Assembly (NCBI GenBank): GCA_014905825.1
Contig: JACGCN010000001.1
Coordinates: 2,976,001-3,040,000 of the forward strand
Direction: 5' to 3'
From: Lyophyllum atratum
Taxonomy: Eukaryota > Basidiomycota > Agaricomycetes > Agaricales > Lyophyllaceae
DNA: 64,000 nucleotides
Positions 11,901 through 23,838 of this stretch are shown here, in pieces; the stretch's first letter is position 1; each line of letters opens with the position of its first letter. The notes beneath the pieces are model-generated. The model saw only the letters and a list, made by a program, of their open reading frames with translations. It made no database searches and was not told the DNA's origin. A program made the translations under genes and the position numbers.

Positions 11901-12411
11901 TCTTTACTCCAAGCTTTTGTTTCGATTCAAGGCCTTGTGTTGGTTAAGGAGCCGTAAGTGGTCTCTTGCAGTCTAGATCACTCTATTTACATCGTGTATA
12001 GTTGGTTCTGTGAGCCTGCTTACGACAAACTAAGGGGTACCGAAGATGGTATTGTCAACAGGTACGCAAAATTCCTGTCTTCGACTTCAGCTTCCTCACC
12101 TTTTCCATCCTCTTTATAGCCGATTGTACAACGAAAAGGCATACATTCTTTCCCGAGCGTTTATTCGACGCGCTCTTGAAATTCCATTAGGAGGACTCGA
12201 CCTCGAGATCAAATGGTTGTATTATCAGCACCATCGGCTTGACAAAGTTTTGAGGGATGCTCAGATGCTTGTCGAGAAAAGCAAGGTCAGCTCCCAGCTG
12301 AGCGAAACTGATCAGGATCTAGCGGTTCCACGATTGACGGCTGGAGGTATCATAACCCTTGAACGGACATTGAGCAAATTGCAAACACTTCTTGACTCCA
12401 ACGACAAGTAG
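8973..12411 (+). CDS. UBE2O: UBE2O-type E2/E3 hybrid ubiquitin-conjugating enzyme
   Basis: Large (about 950-1,000 residues) ubiquitin-conjugating enzyme that acts as combined E2 and E3 on misfolded or orphan proteins. The best model begins [12 protein letters not shown], is spliced to [20 protein letters not shown] and then to [18 protein letters not shown]. The N-terminal half has repeated SH3-like conserved regions: [18 protein letters not shown] segments, then [35 protein letters not shown] and a third with [20 protein letters not shown]. An acidic linker (about 10980-11200) follows. The UBC fold contains [20 protein letters not shown] and [20 protein letters not shown], with the catalytic Cys in GKVCLS and NPN in place of the classical HPN. 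The C-terminus is helical ([32 protein letters not shown]). The frame stays intact through all introns inspected. It converges on the SKN1-family gene. Confidence 0.93.
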
Positions 12412-12586
12412 TATTGGCCAAGAGGCTATTATATTATTATCCTAGCAGTGCAGTAGTCCGAACACCAGTTGTATTGTTGGTTTTGCTATTGGAATAGAGA
12501 CGTGATAGTCAAACACGAAAGTAGTCATATGAGAAAACTGTTTCCTTCGGTCCTTCTCGATCATATTCGCGAGAGTGGAGCCGCTG

Positions 12587-15226
12587 CTAGCATTGATTCA
12601 GGTAGCTGTTCTTCGGAAAGGTTTGATTGAAGTCGCCTGTCCAGGTCGTGAGGTTTGCATTGGTGTACGCACTGATATACCTGCGGTGCAAAATTAGCTC
12701 GCGTAACAGTGGTCGCCCAGAGAGTCGAAGTTAGATAAACCCACTTGTTGATATATCCCTGAGTGGGAAAATCCTTAGGGTCACAGCCTACATTTATGGC
12801 ATTTTTGCGCTGGTATATACGAATCCAGTCTACTCGCATCGTTGCAGGGAACGTTAGATGTTCGAGATCGACGTTGCCAAAGTTCGTAGACATCCCGAGG
12901 TTGACGATAATATACTGATAGTGAGTAAGCGTAGATGATATTTTCGAATGACATGGCGCTATACCAGTGGTTCCCTAGGGATTGGCCGTATGGAAATCTC
13001 TACAACCTCATCCGCATCCATTCCTTCCTGTTTGAGGGTCCAGGCAAGTTTGCCGTCAGATATCCAGGAGATATACTGACGAACACAATCAGGGATGCAG
13101 AGGTACGATCATGGTAGAAGACAAACAGCTGCGTCGAATCCTAAAGCGAGTCAGTGAGAAAATAGATGAAGACTCCTCCGTACCCACCTGACTTGTACTC
13201 AAATCCATATATAGAGGAGCAACCAAGAAGGAGCTCATAACAGTCCTGGTCTGCAGAAACACAAGGTTCTACTGATAGAACCAATGCAGCTTTCAAGAAA
13301 ACTGACTTATTTCGGTTACAGCAGAGGTTGCTTGTTGAAAGGCGCCACCGAGATAGGGATTCAACATAGTTATGTTAGGATCAGCAATAGTTGTTGTGTC
13401 CGATGTGTTCTTCCATAAGTATCGATGACTGATGGGCTGAAAGTCTGCTCAAGCATGCGAAAAAATTGTCTATGAAGGATAGACCTACTGCCCACTGAGC
13501 TGACTGCGACACCTGCCCTTTTAGCGGCTTTCCTGTAACCTTCGGTGGAGCTTCAGCGGGTGCGCGATAAGGCTGAGAACACAATTACTATACCTGAGAT
13601 TCAAAGATGTCGATCTCGGGTGCAGAGCGCCCAACGAAGGTCCCATCAGCATGCAGCGGACCTGGATGGGATTCTCCCGGACAAGTGCATCGGGACAGAC
13701 GTTGTCCGGGGAGGAAAGAGAGGGAGCCTCCAGCGGTGATATCGCCATCGACAGTAGCAGCTATGGGTAGCCCACCCACCGTTTGGTTGGCGACAGTGCC
13801 GACGTCACAGGAATCATACGTATAAGGCCACTGAAAATCAAGGTGAGCATGAAATCAAGGGACACGGTATGGACAGCACCATTCCCTCTAGGCTTGCACC
13901 ATACCCGGCTCGACCTGATGGTATAATCATTGTCCAGCACAGGAACTGAGGTGGTGTTCCGGGCTCACCCAAGTTGCCCATCGTCCAGATGGCGGGCCAA
14001 AGACCAACGACGTTATTCGCGCCTGGGAGAGTCACGGATGTCTCAATCAGCCCCCAGAAAAGCAAAATTTATTCCAGGTCGTCATCATGCCGCCCTCGTA
14101 CTGTAATCCATGGGTTTCCTTCTTGGACAAAGTAATCTCTAGAGCGCCATCCTTAGTGGTTATTGCTGCGGGGTCGTACCATTCCATGTTGTTTGTCTAT
14201 GCAGCTTCTTGATAAACGTCAATTCTGAAAAAACATTCCACCCACCGCCCAGTAGTGCAAATCTACAGCTTCCCAGTAAGGATCATCTCCTGGGTAGAAA
14301 GAGCGTCCGTCCGTGTTGAATTCGTCACTGAATACCAGTTGCATTTCCTCACTTGGGTCTTGGTATGATGGTTTCGTATATGCGCTTCTGGGTGTCTCAA
14401 GATCAATCAAGCCCCAGTTCCCTGCCATGCTTGGAATCTATAGAGTCGAAAGCGAGTAAGACCGAGCGGTGATACGGTAAGGCACACACTGTACCTGCCC
14501 AGTAGCGTTGATCCCCCCAAGATTGAAACCCCCCCTCAACGATTGTGTCTTTGAAGTGAAGTGGGACACCAGAGGATAACCAGCACTTATGCGAGTGATG
14601 GAAATGAGCATTGTAACGGTCTATGGAGAGCATGAACACCTTACAACAGAGCCACCAGGCCCACACCTAGAAGGATCAGACACCCAAGATTGGTGAGACC
14701 TCTGACCGTCAACACAGTTCCACGTCTGTCGTGCTTCCGGTCTCTCCGAGGATTTGGGTTGTGGAGGGCATCAGTCGGCCTCAGGATAACTTCGAAACAG
14801 TTCTGGGCCCCAAGCGACGGGGTCAGGAGATAATGCGAACTGTAAAGCCGTGAGTACTAGTGTCCGGCAACAACCTTTCGACGAAGACGCGTATACGAAG
14901 CAGAAAGTCTTGGCTTGCCTCATGAGAGATGGATGTAAATCCTGGAGAAGCCTGGTTACGAATTGAGCTATGAGGCTGGTTTAACCATTTTAAATATGGA
15001 CTATGACAATCGCGCACGAAAAATCTGGTCCAGCTTGGAGACGAAAAAGCGGGCTATTGCTTGGTATCCTGCGCAGTGAAGCAGGATTCGCAGTAACTTT
15101 AACCTGCGATGCTATACTGGGACTAATCCTGCGCTGGTTACTCGGTTGGAGGAAACCAGAGGCTTGAGGTGATGCTCTGTTACTGTGATAGAAAGTTCCT
15201 TGAACGTCGGGCTCGGGGTACGACAT
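12587..15226 (-). CDS. KRE6/SKN1-family beta-1,6-glucan synthesis protein (GH16-like)
   Basis: Type II membrane protein needed for beta-1,6-glucan in the cell wall of fungi, acting in the ER/Golgi and at the plasma membrane. About 660 residues over some 12 exons. An N-terminal cytosolic region starts MSYPEPDVQGTFYHSNRASP. One membrane segment (GLTNLGCLILLGVGLVAL) is followed by the lumenal SKN1/GH16 domain. That domain shows LVFSDEFNTDGRSFYPGDDP, WEAVDLHYW, LPGANNVVGLWPAIWTMGNL, LSFLPGQRLSRCTC, GRSAPEIDIFESQ with the catalytic acidic cluster, and NLGMSTNFGNVDLEHLTFPA. It ends KNSYLNQC at the TAG 12587-12589. Just before the membrane segment the frame is broken by one apparent extra base at about 14773 (PEAD, then a stop; without the base it reads PEADDALHNPNPRRDRKHDR). 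N-terminal exon joins between 14850 and 15020 are uncertain. Confidence 0.92.
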
Positions 15227-15884
15227 TCCAGGTCTGCGGCAATGGGTTCAAATGAGAGGGAGTCAACCCAGTTGCATGATTGGGAGTCGAGACAACTTAA
15301 AGTTATAGCGTTCTCGAGCTGGCCGGCAAATTACGTCAGCGACCACTTCTGGCTGTCATAATGGGAAGGAAGGACAGTTGTATCATTGATGATATTCTTC
15401 TGTATGCTGCCAGTATATGTCTACCCATGACACCATACTGGACTCGACAGGACCTTGGGCATAGCGACTATAGCAGTTGGCCGAGGATGATCACATTGTC
15501 AAATGTACAAGGACCAGAACCAGATTATAGACTCAGAAAGCCCAGCTAGAGCCACTCCTCGACGTTTTCACATCAGTTATATCATCTAGAGTTGCGCCAC
15601 AAACGGAGCCATGTTGTGAAATAACCAATACGTCGCTCAACGAGTGAAAAAACGCCCACATCGTTCGTGAAGCATCTGTCAGGGCTAGAAACCCATGAGA
15701 TTCATGCATCCTGAGCAAACCGTACGTTGACGTCTTTGTGAAGAGTTCGTCGATTCATGTGGAGAGGAGGGTCGTCTAGTGTCTGTGGCAGAGCAGATAC
15801 CGAGGTACCTCTTCCTTCCAGCTGCCATCTGCGGATTGTCGACAAAGTCTAGATGGGTGTGCCGATTGCAAAGTTCTCTTAGAT
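15227..15884. other. Intergenic, nothing recognised
   Basis: This stretch lies between the start of the SKN1-family gene and the stop of the SNAP43 gene, both on the minus strand. Only short non-coding-looking frames are present. It should contain the SKN1-family promoter and SNAP43 terminator. Confidence 0.45.
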
Positions 15885-17066
15885 CTATAACTTCCCAGCA
15901 CCCTCGAGAAGGCTGAGAGTACCGCCTTTTCTACCGAGCGCCTTTGCGTCACCAAACTCCTTCACAGCACGTTCCACTCGCGCGACACCTGCCGGTTCGT
16001 GTCCCTGAGCCGAGAGTGCATCAACAGAAAAAAGACCCTCTGCTGCTTTGAGCCTCTCCAGTACGAACTGGTTCGCCTTTTCAACAGCCATGCCCGCATG
16101 CAGCGACAACGTGGTAGTTTCTGGTTGGGCTTCGACGCTGCTAAGGATCTGTTGTTTTTCGGCTTGATATCGCTGGAGAGTCAATGCTAATGGGTGGTCC
16201 AGAGCAGGAGTGCATTCGACGGGAGGTGACAGAGTCGGTAACGGACCGGGGATATGTCCTAGCCACCGGTCAAGATGATCAAGCGCCAGGCGCGCTTTTT
16301 TAGCCTTGTCACGCTTCGTAGGTCTCCCTTTCTTCTTCGGCGCATTAGGATCCAGTGGTGATACATTTTTTTCGTCAACGAATATTTCTCGTGGAAGCTC
16401 TCTTGGATTCAAGGGGCTAACGTCTGAGGATGCAGTGACAAAAAAAACTTGATCCTTCAGCAAGACGGATATTATATAGGACACGCTAGGCAGGAGGGGT
16501 TGAAGGTGGCTGGCGTTCAAGGCGCTTGGGAGGGCTTTCAGCGATGCATAATGATCTGCGGGACGTGAGTAGGAAGAAGAATGTTTTAAGTTGGGATATA
16601 ATCAGACCTAACTGTATTGGAATGTGTGAGATGTGGTACAGAGGCGGCGCAGTTCCCTTAGGCTGAGTATAGAAAAATGTATACAGCCCGAATAACGCAA
16701 TGGCCCGGGTGTAAGGAGCTTCGGTTTTGACCATGCGTTCTATATCGATATTGGCCGTTGAAGCTGAGTAGGACTGCAGATCTACATACCAAGGAATAAT
16801 CGAAGCACGACATTCAAAAACGTTTCCCGCGTGCGGTCGTCAAAGACCATGAAATGCATCCACTTCCATCCTCGTGAGGACCAGAGAGACTTGAAGAGCG
16901 AAAAGGGTTGAGATGGTTGAGAGTTTGTATATTGCTCATGGTATGTGTGGATAAGGGTCGTAATATCGTCACGAACGGCTGAGACGAATACAGAGGTTGT
17001 GAAATATTTTGGCTGGAGGATGACCTCTCCCCGACTGCCTGAGGGTGCAGGAGCAACAACAGACAT
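15885..17066 (-). CDS. SNAPC1: snRNA-activating protein complex subunit, SNAP43 type
   Basis: Subunit of SNAPc, which binds the proximal sequence element of snRNA promoters for RNA polymerase II and III transcription in the nucleus. About 350 residues. The SNAP43 domain occupies the N-terminal half: FSLFKSLWSSRGWKWMHFMV, then FDDRTRETFLNVVLRLFL joined by splicing to ERMVKTEAPYTRAIALFGLY and FFYTQP. An intron after HIPIQL leads to DHYASLKALPSALNASHLQP. The C-terminal part has a basic KKKGRPTKRDKAKKAR stretch (AT-hook-like GRP core) and an Ala/Glu-rich coiled region. The start at 17066 (MSVVAPAPSGSRGEV) is preferred; an in-frame ATG 27 bp upstream (17093) is possible. It is divergent from IMA1 with less than 100 bp between starts. 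Confidence 0.85.
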
Positions 17067-17158
17067 GAGCGGAGGACGAGAGTAAGTAAACAAGTTACGT
17101 AAGGAAGCGGTCGTCCACGGAATTACATGTTCTGTTAAATAAACAAGGCTGGCCCCGC
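17067..17158. promoter_or_regulatory. Compact divergent promoter SNAPC1/IMA1
   Basis: Only 92 bp separate the two start codons (65 bp if SNAPC1 starts at 17093), so both genes must share control DNA or overlap in their 5' untranslated regions. No motif was assigned. Confidence 0.5.
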
Positions 17159-19006
17159 ATGCCCGCCCTCTTTCGTCGCCACAGCAGCGTCAGCTGTTTC
17201 TTCTGCCTGTCTCGTGGTGCCCTCCCTACAAATCCCCGCAATTTTCGTTGCTCTTCCTGTGGCTGCTGGAACAGATATGATGACAATGGCGACATCATCT
17301 CGGAGGAGCCAGCAATGCATGTCGAGTCACTGAACGCCAACTCATTTGCCAAGCGCGGTATGTATTCCCCTGGTCTATCGGACGATAGGTTCTCATGTTG
17401 TTTAGCATCCACGAGCCAGGATCAATTGCCTACTATGTATGGCAAAGGCCCATTCTGTCATACTTGCCAGTCGAACCAACTATTGATCATAAACCTATTG
17501 TCCAATTACCTTCCTCATCCCAACGTGCGTATCTATCAAGTCTCGACTCCCATCGCCTGCCTGAATCAAAACACTTATAGGATCCAGAGCATGCTGCACG
17601 TCTTGAGATGCTTCCCGAATATAGAGAATCTCTTCATGTGAGATACCCTCCTGTGTGCGAAGCGTGTCTCCCAGCTGTCGAAGATGAGATCCGACGGAAA
17701 GACCATATGGCTAGGACGAAAGCTCTCGGTGGGTGGTTGAATGATAGCAAAGGAAAAGAAAGGCAGAGGCGCGTATCAGAAGGACACAAGGAAGCAGAAA
17801 TGGTTACCACAGAGATTGTCATTTGGAGAGTGCGAGGTGTACTCTGGGCAACATCATTCGTGATGGCGATTCTTTGCAACCTTGCGGGTATGTGGACCTC
17901 GGTCTCTATCGCTCTTTCCCTAACGGGCCTGTATTGGTGCAGGTACTTTGGGTGTTCGATCCTTCTATCCTTTCGCCAAAGTTCAACCCGTATTGCCCGC
18001 CTTCATTCTTTTGTCATTGCTCTGGACGGCGTGGGATCCAACTTACGCCTCTCTGCAGCGAGCGAAGCGGCAAGGTCGTGATGTTCGAGTTTGCGGCAAA
18101 CGTAGATATATTGCAAGTCTCGAGTCCGTTTTCTGGTTCGACACGTTCGACCTAATCTCTTTTACAGAAAATGCAGATGACAGCCTGGTTTTCGAGGCTG
18201 GTAACGTCCAATCTTCTGGCATTGGCATGGCACAGACCTGATTGGGACTATCCTATATCATCCCCCTCGAACAGCCGCTTATACTTCGCATTTTCCCTGT
18301 TCGTAGAAGTCACGGTGCGGATTTTTCCTGGCTTAACATTCAGTAATCTCATCCACCGCTTGCGCAGACCTTTACTGTATCCTGCATGGTCCTTCGCCTC
18401 CATCAGCCTCCTGCCGTTCGTCTCCTTAATACCAACTCCCATAAATCATCCTTATCCCGCTCCGCCACACCGCATGTCACCACTCACGCTGGCACACCGG
18501 CACTTAGTCTCGGCCGTCCTTCAACTGCAGCGGATCCAGATTTTCTCGCTGCCTTATCGCTTTCATCGAAACCTATTATAACCCCCACAAATCCAGTGTT
18601 CGGTCTACCATCTCTCCTTTCAACAGTCTCATCCTCATCTACACCCCAAGAGGTCGACACCGATGCCATGGATTGGATACCAACTGATGCCTCAGGCTCA
18701 GTTAAACCCAATACAAGACAAGAGCTAGATGACGGCTCGTGGTTACGTCCCCAACGGTTCTTTGCGCCTGAAAAGCCAACAGGTCTCGAAGGTTTATTCG
18801 AAAGGACGCTGCTCGTCGTCGATGATGCACCCGTTATGCTAGACCAGGGAGGAAGTCGAAACACCGCGTATCCAGCTTGGCGACACTTCCGGAAGTGGTG
18901 GTGGGCTCATCTGCTATATCTTGTACCAACAGGCGGTGTCATGTACAAAGTGCAGGATACTTGGAGGAAGAAGGCTCAACCACTTAATGGGCCTGAGACA
19001 TCCTAA
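17159..19006 (+). CDS. IMA1: Ima1-type inner nuclear membrane protein
   Basis: Homologue of S. pombe Ima1 and animal Samp1/NET5 (TMEM201), integral proteins of the inner nuclear membrane that link to the cytoskeleton and chromatin. The N-terminal Ima1_N zinc module is clear: CFFCLSR, FRCSSCGCWNRYDDNGDIIS, then PFCHTCQSNQ, NLLSNYLP and RYPPVCEACLP, giving several CxxC pairs. Downstream exons carry membrane segments (LWATSFVMAILCNLAG, VLPAFILLSLLWTAW, SRLVTSNLLALAW, YFAFSLFVEVT). The C-terminal part is Ser/Thr/Pro-rich with a final aromatic motif (WLRPQRFFAPEKPTGLEGLF). Introns are about 50 nt. One (18113-18167) appears to use a GC donor. Length about 525 residues, frame intact. Confidence 0.85.
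18113..18167 (+). other. Apparent GC-AG intron in IMA1
   Basis: The exon ending GTAGATATATT is followed by GCAAGT and, 55 nt later, by TTTTACAG. Removing it joins RRYI to KMQMTAWFSRLV in phase. No GT donor giving an open frame was found beside it. Confidence 0.5.
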
Positions 19007-19407
19007 ATATGAGCCTTTCCATAAATTATGTACTCCCGATTACTCGGTGGGGTATGAGCTGTTCATTGACTCCCAGCACGAGGTTTGTCATTCACTTTCA
19101 ATCGGAGATGATGAAAGTATGTCACATAAGTCCATTAGGATGGGTAACTACGGAAAGTACCACGGGGTATTGTACCGGGATATGGACGTTGAGTCTGATG
19201 CATCCGCGGGAAAAGTGTACCAAGGAGAATGGGAATGAAAGTGCCGTAAAAGTGGGGCATCCAGCGGCACTAGCCTAAGATATGGTCAAATAAACAAAAA
19301 ACGATGGTGAGTGAAAGGAATGCCGGCCGCGGCCTAACGACTGGAGCGTTAAGGTGTGGTCGTGAAGAGTCAAGAATCGTGGAGGTCGTCAAACTCTATG
19401 GACTGCT
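19007..19407. other. Convergent intergenic, 3' flanks
   Basis: This is the space between the 3' ends of IMA1 (plus) and the Ser/Thr-rich membrane protein gene (minus). No gene is supported. Confidence 0.5.
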
Positions 19408-20545
19408 TTAATATCTCCTTGAAGAACCGGGGTACTCATAGGCATCCTGAGTGCCATATCCCGCCTGGTGATGAAGAGGTACACCGACATCATACGCTGG
19501 GCGATTCAAGCTGGGACCGTGGCTCATCTGGTTCATCTGCGGCTGGGGACTGGGACCACGCGCGAGGTCGGCATAGCCACCCACTGGGGCAAGAGTGGAA
19601 GGACCGGCGGTGAAGTCATGGTCGGGAATGGCGTACGTGGAAGGAGAGTCATGGCCATGATCAGAAGTGCCATATCCACGCGCTGAGTTGTGGTGACCAG
19701 ATCCTGATCGGAAAGATGATGCGCCAGAGAGACGACGGTGAACGCCTGGAAGGGCGCCATCGTCGGGGTTGGTGGGCTGCCAGTCAATGGGCTGGAGACG
19801 CTCATCGAATTTGGACGACCGTCCAAGTTTCCATTTGCGGAAGACGGTCCAGAGAATGGCAACAGCAGCGACTGACGCAGCGACGGCGATAAGGACTGTC
19901 AGTGCGATGCTTTTGGGCTTCGCAGCATTGGACTGGATTTGCGGGGGCGCTGTGGACGTTTCCGAAGCATCCACAGACTCTGTGCGTGTCACTACTGGCT
20001 TCGTGACTGGAGTTGTGGGATCTGGGACACCAGTGACATTAAGCGCCTCCGAGGTAGCAGCGGATGTCGTACTGGACTGCGTCGTTGATGTCGTTTGCGA
20101 GGCTTGACTTGTAGTGGTAGACTCGGTCGTGGAACTACTCGAGCCACTAGGCAGAAATGGATTCTGAGACCTGGAGGAAAGATTGGAAAGAAGGTGAGAA
20201 ACACATAACGCTAGCAACGAGGATAAGGTTTTTACCGATGACGACTGCCGATGTTTCAGAGGCAGGGGAAGGGGACGCCTCCGCCGCAGACGTCGGAACA
20301 CTATTGGATGCACTTGCTGATGAAGGAGCGGGAAAGGTTGGTACAGCGGCACCTGCACCAGCAACGGGACCAGCAGTGATGATAGTGTCATCCTGAGGGA
20401 ACGGCGAACGTTTCTTGATCAGACGCTTGAGGTTTGCATGATCACGTTGCTGGATGTGCGCGTTCGATGGGGTCGCGAGAGTGAAGACGAGGGCAATGTA
20501 AAGAAAGAGCGTGAGGGTAATTTTTTTTGGATTTGAAGAGAGCAT
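19408..20545 (-). CDS. Ser/Thr-rich single-pass membrane protein
   Basis: About 350 residues. An N-terminal signal peptide is plain (KKITLTLFLYIALVFTLATP, then SNA). A long low-complexity Ser/Thr/Ala/Pro region follows, likely O-mannosylated (FPAPSSASASNSVPTSAAEA; TTSQASQTTSTTQSSTTSAA). A transmembrane helix (SIALTVLIAVAASVAAVAIL) comes next, then a basic stop-transfer KWKLGR. The cytosolic tail of about 150 residues is rich in Gly, Ser, His and Pro and contains DERLQPIDW. The layout resembles fungal wall-stress sensors (Mid2/WSC-like), but no WSC or other named domain is seen, so that role is inference. One intron near 20170-20250 separates the halves; its exact ends are unclear because the best donor and acceptor differ in phase. 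Pairing a GTC-GTC donor with a TCTCAG acceptor keeps the frame. Confidence 0.75.
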
Positions 20546-20917
20546 TTTGGGCGAGTAGTCCTGGGAAGTGTAAGGGGGACGGATTGCAGGAGGGAGGGAG
20601 GAAACTTACAGAGGAACGATTGTCGGCGAGGGTGGCAAGGAGGGCTTCTAGCGCACTCGGGTCGTTGATGAAGCCTGAGGGGACGATGGGACAATGTTCA
20701 CTGACTGGCGTGGGTGGTGGGAAAGGACTGGTTGGTTCGTGCCTTTGTTTTCGACTCCAAGGTTACAGTTACCACAATCATTTCATAATCAGTCTCCAGG
20801 TCTGTATCCAATCACTACTGATGTACAGCTGCTAACGTCCATTATTCGAGAAGATGTCTAATACCGTATATAAGATGTCTGCATAGTAAACCAATGTCCA
20901 TGATCGAAAACTGGGTA
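20546..20917. other. Intergenic, nothing recognised
   Basis: Spacer between two minus-strand genes: promoter of the Ser/Thr-rich protein gene and 3' flank of the heparinase-like gene. No gene is supported. Confidence 0.5.
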
Positions 20918-23419
20918 TTAATTGTGGCTGGTGAGACTCCAACTAGCCAATGGCACCTCCTTGGGCGTCACAAAGTCGCTGTCTGACATCCCGCTCCACT
21001 GCGGGTTGAACAGTACTTGAAGGTTGTACGTCCCTGCAGGCAGAGAAATGATGAGCACTGTCACGCCGGGATTCTCCTGATCGGGGACGGGCGGTGTGAC
21101 ATTTGAAGGCAATCGCTGCGCCGCACTTGTCGTGAACTTAGCACCGTCAGGGGGTGTGAGCATCGAGACCTTCATAGTCTGGCCATCGAGCGCGAGCGTC
21201 GCCGAGGTACCTGTCGATGAATCCACAGTAACGGTGGCATTGGTGTGCATCCGCCATTGAATTATGTTCTGAGAATTGATTTCGTCCTGGATAAGCACTT
21301 GTTTCCGTGCGTTGAGTAAACGAACTCCACGTTTGACCGTTCTAAGGATCAAAGGTTGAGCGTAATCTAACTATGCAATTGATGAACTTACGCTCCGAAG
21401 TAAGCAGATGTGAGATCGGCAGTCCAATAAGCCGTAGAATCCTTGGGGATGTCAAGAACAGTGCTGGAGCCCTGCGCTGTGTTGGAAGTCCCGTGGTTGA
21501 CCGTCGGCGCGGCAAGAACATTCTGGTTCGATTGGTTAATCCAGATGGTATTCTGCCCTTCTGTCATCTTTCGGTAATACATCCAACGTTGTGCGTCCTG
21601 GGCGTCGCTATTGAAATAACCGGGGGATCGATAATCTCCGGACCCCAGATCTCCAGCCCAACGCGTGCCCAGGGCGTCAAGTACGAAATCGCCGGCATCG
21701 AGGTCATTGTGCGTCTGATGACCTTGATTCATTCCTGCTTTGACAGCGACATACAAGGCATTGGAGTCTGTCCAGCTGCTTCTCATCGATGCCCACTGGT
21801 CTACGCCGTTATCGAAAAAGTGATCAAGTGGTGTACCATCCCAGAAAGCACCAGAAATGGTCGGGTTGTACCAGAACATGCTCCAGGGCTCGGCAGCATC
21901 ATGTTGCTCGCGCTGGAAGAGTGCAAACTGGGGCTGATTGTACTTGTCTGCATAGAGCATCATGGAGTTCGCCGTGGTGGAGAATTTGTTTGGACCATGG
22001 TCGCCGTAATTGAACAGGGACGTAGCGCCAGCTACATACATGTGGAAGAGGCCTGTCTTGGAAAAGTTCGGGTTGACATCAAGAAGGCCATAATGGGAGC
22101 CCGTGGCGGTGAGTAAAGAAGAAGTCATCTCTGCATGTCCAGTCGTTCCGAAGTACCAATAGTTGGCGGTTTCGGCCCAGGTTCCATCGTCAGAGGGTGC
22201 ACGTGCACAATTCGCCTTGGCATTGTCAACGGTGAGCGCAAGAAGCTGCTGCGCAATGCCTGAGTCATCATCACCCAAAATAGCAAGCGATCCCATCGTC
22301 AGACCACTGTTGCAAACACAATTCCAATTTCCAGTGGTATTGACCGACCACCATCCGACGCTGGGGTTCTGTAAGGCGGCAAGGCCGGGCTGCATACCGT
22401 ATTTGATCATGGTATACCTGATTTGACTTTTCTGCAGATCCGACCACTGCGAGTATAGCCAATCATAGGCTATGGCGAACGCCGCAGTGAATTCGGCAGG
22501 ATCAAGGAAATGTACGATGTTCCAAATGTCATCTGTACTAGGCCCGAATGCGGCAGTGCCATTATTCGCAGCGTTCTGAAGTATTGGAATTAGTTGATTG
22601 CACGGATCCTATGTTAAAAAAACCCTTACCTGAATTTCGGCCCACGTACGGTCTACCCATTTTGTGTCGTTGGTCATATGGTATGCGTAGGCGAAAGCTT
22701 TGATCCTCATTTTGACTTCGCGCGCATTGTCGAGCATGCCGCTCGGGCCATCCATGAAATATTTGACGGGTGGCAAGGCGTAGTACTCAGTCGCATTCCC
22801 GAAAATGGTGTCGTTCCAGCCCTTTAGATATGGATCACTCTTGATAAGTGCGGGCAGCGCTTGCCATTTGTATGACGGCGCAATAAGACGAGGGCGGTCA
22901 GGGCGGGTTGTCAATACATCAGGCGTCGAAGGTTGGAAGGGATCTGCGGGCCAGGCGAGGGCGTTGTTGACCGAAGGATTGAATGTGGGGGTGGTAAAGG
23001 CTGCTGTATTTGTCTGGTGATCAAGGTTAACGTTTAGAGCGCAGTGTAATTAGTGACTATCAACTCACTGTCGATGGGTAAATGGGCATCATGAATTCGC
23101 TATTGGTTGCTGTTGCAAATCTACCAACTTGCAGCTTTACGCTAGCCGCAGAACTAGCCGCAGCTTCGCCACTAGCGCTGCCTGCTCCCCCTGTACCTTT
23201 CGTGTCACTCTTGGAGGCCCTTGAGCCCAAAACACCTCCTACGACAGCGCCGATGATGACAAGGATGAGAACTGGGACACCAATCTTGACCCAATTGCTC
23301 GTGCGCTTCTTTACTGGATGTTGTGGTGTGATAAAACCAGAAGATTCGTTGTAGTAGGGGTCGCCAGAGCCATACGGTGAGGCGTGGTTGCCCCCTACTG
23401 CGTTATAGTTGGCAGCCAT
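20918..23419 (-). CDS. Heparinase II/III-like protein, type II membrane anchored
   Basis: About 760 residues. The cytosolic tail (MAANYNAVGGNHASPYGSGD) is followed by one membrane anchor (WVKIGVPVLILVIIGAVVGG) and a Gly/Ala/Ser stalk, so the catalytic part faces the lumen or outside. The body has an alpha/alpha-toroid-type helical region (LIAPSYKWQALPALI, MRIKAFAYAYHMTND, WNIVHFLDPAEFTAAFAIAY, ETANYWYFGTTGHAEM). A beta-rich heparinase II/III-type C-terminal domain has the signature NQGHQTHNDLDAGDFVLDAL followed by GTRWAGDLGSGDY. Members cleave acidic polysaccharides by beta-elimination; the substrate in fungi is unknown. The end reads KEVPLASWSLTSHN. Introns lie near 21350-21390, 22575-22625 and 22950-23070. 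The frame is intact. Confidence 0.82.
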
Positions 23420-23838
23420 ACTGGTGGCTAGGGTGGAAAAAAAATCTTAACGAGAGACGGGTGAATGGGAAACCGGGAATGTACAAGTGTGATGGGAGAA
23501 AAGGAAGGGAAGTTTGACAACAAATGACAAGCAATGCCAACAGCGCGTGTATGGGTTGCCATGTGGCGTGGGACACTACTTCCGATGCCCAAAGGCGACA
23601 AGTTTATATCGTCGACTAAAAGTACAATTCAACTACGACCATGCATCAATGATCGCGGGGACTTCAGACCATCGCCCCGATGACTGCAATTCAGGACCCT
23701 GCGTATTCGCTGCCTCTGAATGTACGACAAGTACTGTTTACACTGCTACATCTATTGATTACTCTGTCAACTCTTGACGTTATTGTGATGCAGCATCCTC
23801 TGTTATTCTGGTGGTATCATCTAAACAGAAGCCTTGTG
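23420..23838. other. Intergenic, nothing recognised
   Basis: Spacer between two minus-strand genes. A plus-strand frame at 23514-23777 (87 codons, Cys-rich) has no recognisable features and is not called. Confidence 0.45.
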
